Assembly (NCBI GenBank): GCA_947458795.1 | Contig: CANHCD010000082.1 | Span: 1 to 7,708, forward strand | Origin: Cyclobacteriaceae bacterium | GTDB taxonomy: Bacteria > Bacteroidota > Bacteroidia > Cytophagales > Cyclobacteriaceae | Direction of reading: 5' to 3' | DNA length: 7,708 nucleotides | Shown: piece after piece, positions 7,191 through 7,708 of the stretch | Layout: every line of letters begins with the position of its first letter | Position numbering within the stretch: position 1 is the first letter of the stretch | The notes under the pieces: generated by a model | The model's database searches: none | Told to the model about the DNA's origin: nothing | Seen by the model: the letters and a program-made list of their open reading frames with translations, nothing else | Translations under genes and position numbers: made by a program

Positions 7191-7708
7191 ATGGAATTAT
7201 TTAGCTTAGGTATTCGATCGATTTTCATTGATAACATGATTTTCGCGTACTTTTTGGGAATGTGCTCTTTTCTTGCCGTTTCCAAAAAAGTAAGTACAGC
7301 TGTTGGCCTCGGTGCTGCAGTAGTGTTTGTATTGGGTGTTACCGTACCTTTCAACTGGATTCTTAATGAATTTGTATTGAAGGAGGGAGCGCTTACTTGG
7401 ATTTCTGCCAGCTTGGCACCCATTGACTTGTCATTCCTTCGATTCATCATGTTCATTGCGATCATCGCTGGCATTGTGCAATTGGTGGAAATGGTTGTAG
7501 AAAAATTCTCTCCTGCATTGTATGGTCAGTTGGGAATTTTCCTTCCTTTGATCGCGGTAAACTGCGCCATCCTAGGGGGTTGTTTATTCATGGCACAGCG
7601 GGATTACACTCTTGCTGAGTCTGCAGTCTATGGTTTTGGATCTGGCTTTGGCTTTATGTTGGCGATCGTATTGCTAGCGGCTATCCGTGAGCGTCTGAAG
7701 TATTCACA
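7191..7708 (+). CDS. nqrE: Na+-translocating NADH:quinone reductase subunit E, 3' end cut by the window edge
   Basis: NqrE is the inverted-topology partner of NqrD in the membrane core of Na+-NQR and helps coordinate the shared intramembrane iron-sulfur centre. The frame from the ATG at 7191 is open for 172 codons to the window end; the full protein is usually about 200 to 250 residues. Family blocks are DNMIFAYFLGMCSFLAVSKK (14-33), VEMVVEKFSPALYGQLGIFL (99-118) and PLIAVNCAILGG (119-130), with ligand cysteines C25 and C125. A further cysteine, C131, lies just after the second ligand motif. Hydrophobic segments fall near 11-30, 36-58, 79-101, 112-134 and 145-165. The gene begins 16 bases after nqrD with only a weak purine run upstream. 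The expected next gene is nqrF, the NADH-oxidising FAD and [2Fe-2S] subunit, which cannot be seen here. Confidence 0.95.
   Translation, partial: MELFSLGIRSIFIDNMIFAYFLGMCSFLAVSKKVSTAVGLGAAVVFVLGVTVPFNWILNEFVLKEGALTWISASLAPIDLSFLRFIMFIAIIAGIVQLVEMVVEKFSPALYGQLGIFLPLIAVNCAILGGCLFMAQRDYTLAESAVYGFGSGFGFMLAIVLLAAIRERLKYS

Noticed and set aside
7175..7474. Minus-strand open frame of 99 codons over the start of nqrE
   Set aside because: It is antisense to NqrE, which carries clear conserved motifs, and has no family resemblance or start signal of its own.
3167..7708. The operon as an Rnf complex instead of Na+-NQR
   Set aside because: The first gene has NqrA motifs and no ferredoxin-type cysteines, and there is no RnfB-like gene; gene order and lengths match nqrABCDE.

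Overview
The window looks like a piece of chromosome from a Bacteroidota bacterium. A marine or saline member of the Cytophagales, such as an Algoriphagus relative, is a reasonable guess, but it rests on style and gene content only. Two non-coding stretches carry the Bacteroidota -7 promoter motif TAnnTTTG, most starts lack a Shine-Dalgarno sequence, base composition is moderate, and the genes are ordinary housekeeping and bioenergetic genes. I see no mobile element, CRISPR array, tRNA, rRNA or sign of recent transfer.

Layout: (1) The left 1.3 kb, on the minus strand, is most of an adenine deaminase gene (ade), whose C-terminus lies beyond the left edge. (2) A 132-base divergent spacer follows, with a candidate promoter for the rightward genes. 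(3) A two-gene unit on the plus strand encodes cytidylate kinase (cmk) and the isoprenoid enzyme IspH, separated by 7 bases. (4) A 124-base spacer carries a second TAnnTTTG promoter candidate and a short palindrome. (5) From 3167 to the right edge is a tightly packed nqrABCDE operon, with nqrE cut by the window end and nqrF presumably beyond it.

The nqr genes encode the membrane complex Na+-NQR, which oxidises NADH, reduces quinone and pumps Na+ out of the cell. The key cofactor residues can be read: the FMN-attachment threonines in SGAT motifs of NqrB and NqrC, and the paired cysteines of NqrD and NqrE that hold the intramembrane iron-sulfur centre. IspH supplies isoprenoid precursors, which among other things build the menaquinone tail used by Na+-NQR; that link is metabolic inference, not evidence of co-regulation. 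Cmk and Ade serve pyrimidine and purine nucleotide metabolism.

No undescribed biological system was found. The most notable local signal is a perfect AAGGAGGT ribosome binding site inside the end of nqrB, six bases before a GTG start for nqrC, in a genome where such sites otherwise seem absent.
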